A program made the position numbers and the translations under genes. Below, piece by piece: positions 28,766-29,447 of a stretch of 29,447 bases of DNA; position 1 is the first letter of the stretch; every line of letters starts with the position of its first letter. The notes below the pieces were generated by a model. It did not search any database, was not told where the DNA came from, and saw nothing but the letters and a program-made list of their open reading frames with translations. The DNA is from Haplomitrium mnioides (Eukaryota > Marchantiophyta > Haplomitriopsida > Calobryales): contig JBNGIS010033719.1 in assembly GCA_049999725.1 (NCBI GenBank), positions 1 to 29,447 of the forward strand. The letters run 5' to 3'.

Positions 28766-29447
28766 CCCAACCAGCAAAGAAGATGTACATCACACAGGGA
28801 CCTTTAATCCAACATCGCCCAGACAGAGGCATACATATGGCAACAAATGGGACATCATCAGAAATTTCAGAACAGAAGATGGTTGTACAAGTCCTACGTT
28901 CAATGTATGGACTCAAGCAAAGCGGCAGAAACTGGTACCAAAGATTCAAATCAGAAATGATGACCCTAAATTTTACAAATGAGGACATTGCACCATGTCT
29001 CTTTATGAAACAGGACAACCCTGAATACGTCATAGTAGCCATATATGTAGATGACATCAATATCTTCGGCACACCTAGGCTGGCCAAAGACACAATTGAG
29101 AAACTGAAAGACATATTTGAAATGCGCGATATCAGTGAACCTGATTTCTGCCTAGGAATACAGTTTGAACATCTACAAGATGGGATACTAATCCATCAAT
29201 CGACTTACACATCCAGAATCCTTAAACAGTTCAACATGGAAAAAGCTCAACCGATGAGCACTCCAATGGAAATCAGATCATCAGACCCCATGAAAGATAT
29301 GTTCTCAAAAAGAAAGGACACAGAACCCACACTAGGACCTGAGAAACCATACCTCTCAGCAATAGGGGCACTGATGTACCTTGCAAACCAAACAAGACCA
29401 GACATAGCCTTCGCTGTAAACTTACTGGCAAGACACAGTTCACAACC
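28756..29447 (+). pseudogene. Copia reverse transcriptase, second part (runs off window)
   Basis: In the shifted frame the sequence reads two more GP units, then VVQVLRSMYGLKQSGRNWYQRF, the catalytic box YVDD at 29044-29055 within VAIYVDDINIFG, DFCLGIQF, and finally YLSAIGALMYLANQTRPDIAFAV near the window end. No stop interrupts this part. RNase H, the polypurine tract and the 3' LTR should follow outside the window. Confidence 0.92.

Larger units (their letters stand above)
23116..29447 (+). mobile_element. Ty1/copia retrotransposon inserted in element B gag (right end outside window)
   Basis: A short 5' LTR, a candidate primer-binding site, a long leader and a Gag-protease-integrase-RT reading in that order identify a Ty1/copia element. 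The order with integrase before RT separates it from Ty3. It is far better preserved than its surroundings, with one nonsense codon and one frameshift seen in 4.4 kb of coding sequence. RNase H and the 3' LTR lie beyond the window. Confidence 0.95.

Overview
The window looks like nuclear DNA from a land plant and consists almost entirely of LTR retrotransposons of different ages. No host gene, tRNA, rRNA, CRISPR array or prokaryotic signal could be supported. All recognisable coding sequence is retroelement Gag, protease, reverse transcriptase (RT), RNase H or integrase of plant Ty3 (gypsy) and Ty1 (copia) type. I cannot name the species. The element styles fit a seed plant or fern, and that is inference.

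Layout. (1) 1-7290, + strand: a very decayed Ty3 element (element A). It has an LTR-like stretch with degenerate GATCC repeats, no recognisable gag, a protease remnant, an RT that has lost its thumb and most of RNase H by an internal deletion, a decayed integrase, and a separate downstream open frame (5168-7290) rich in coiled coil. (2) 7291-16670: old non-coding repeat DNA. It holds two 72-bp direct repeats 1.17 kb apart, an inverted pair sharing a GDGQATLLN-type reading, a tandem array of about 69 bp period, a short duplicated block near 13.2-13.4 kb, and a + strand Gag fragment near 14.8-15.1 kb. (3) 16671-23115, - strand: a second Ty3 element (element B), read right to left as gag with three zinc knuckles, protease, RT, RNase H, integrase with GPY/F module, poly-G polypurine tract, and a 3' LTR of about 1.66 kb. 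It is broken by stops and by loss of a catalytic Asp in integrase. Its LTR shares motifs in the same order with window positions 1-650, so A and B appear related. (4) 23116 to the end, + strand: a much younger Ty1/copia element inserted into the gag of element B. It has a short 162-bp 5' LTR, a 1.7-kb leader made largely of two tandem arrays (about 40 and 41 bp periods), a 979-codon Gag-protease-integrase frame with all expected catalytic residues, one TGG-to-TGA stop, then RT. The window ends before RNase H and the 3' LTR.

The most unusual part is the copia element. A 36-bp tandem repeat encoding 12-residue GP-x-V-P-H-G units sits inside RT, between the motif A region and the YGLKQSGR region, where copia elements normally have only a few tens of residues. 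Many units also contain a small inverted repeat whose paired bases change together. With the two leader arrays, one element carries three unrelated tandem arrays.

The elements decay in a characteristic way. Many of the stops are TAG or TGA where CAG, CGA or TGG would be expected, which fits long-term C-to-T change at methylated cytosines. The strand composition also switches: the + strand is purine-rich up to about 10.9 kb and pyrimidine-rich from there to about 24 kb, largely following element orientation.
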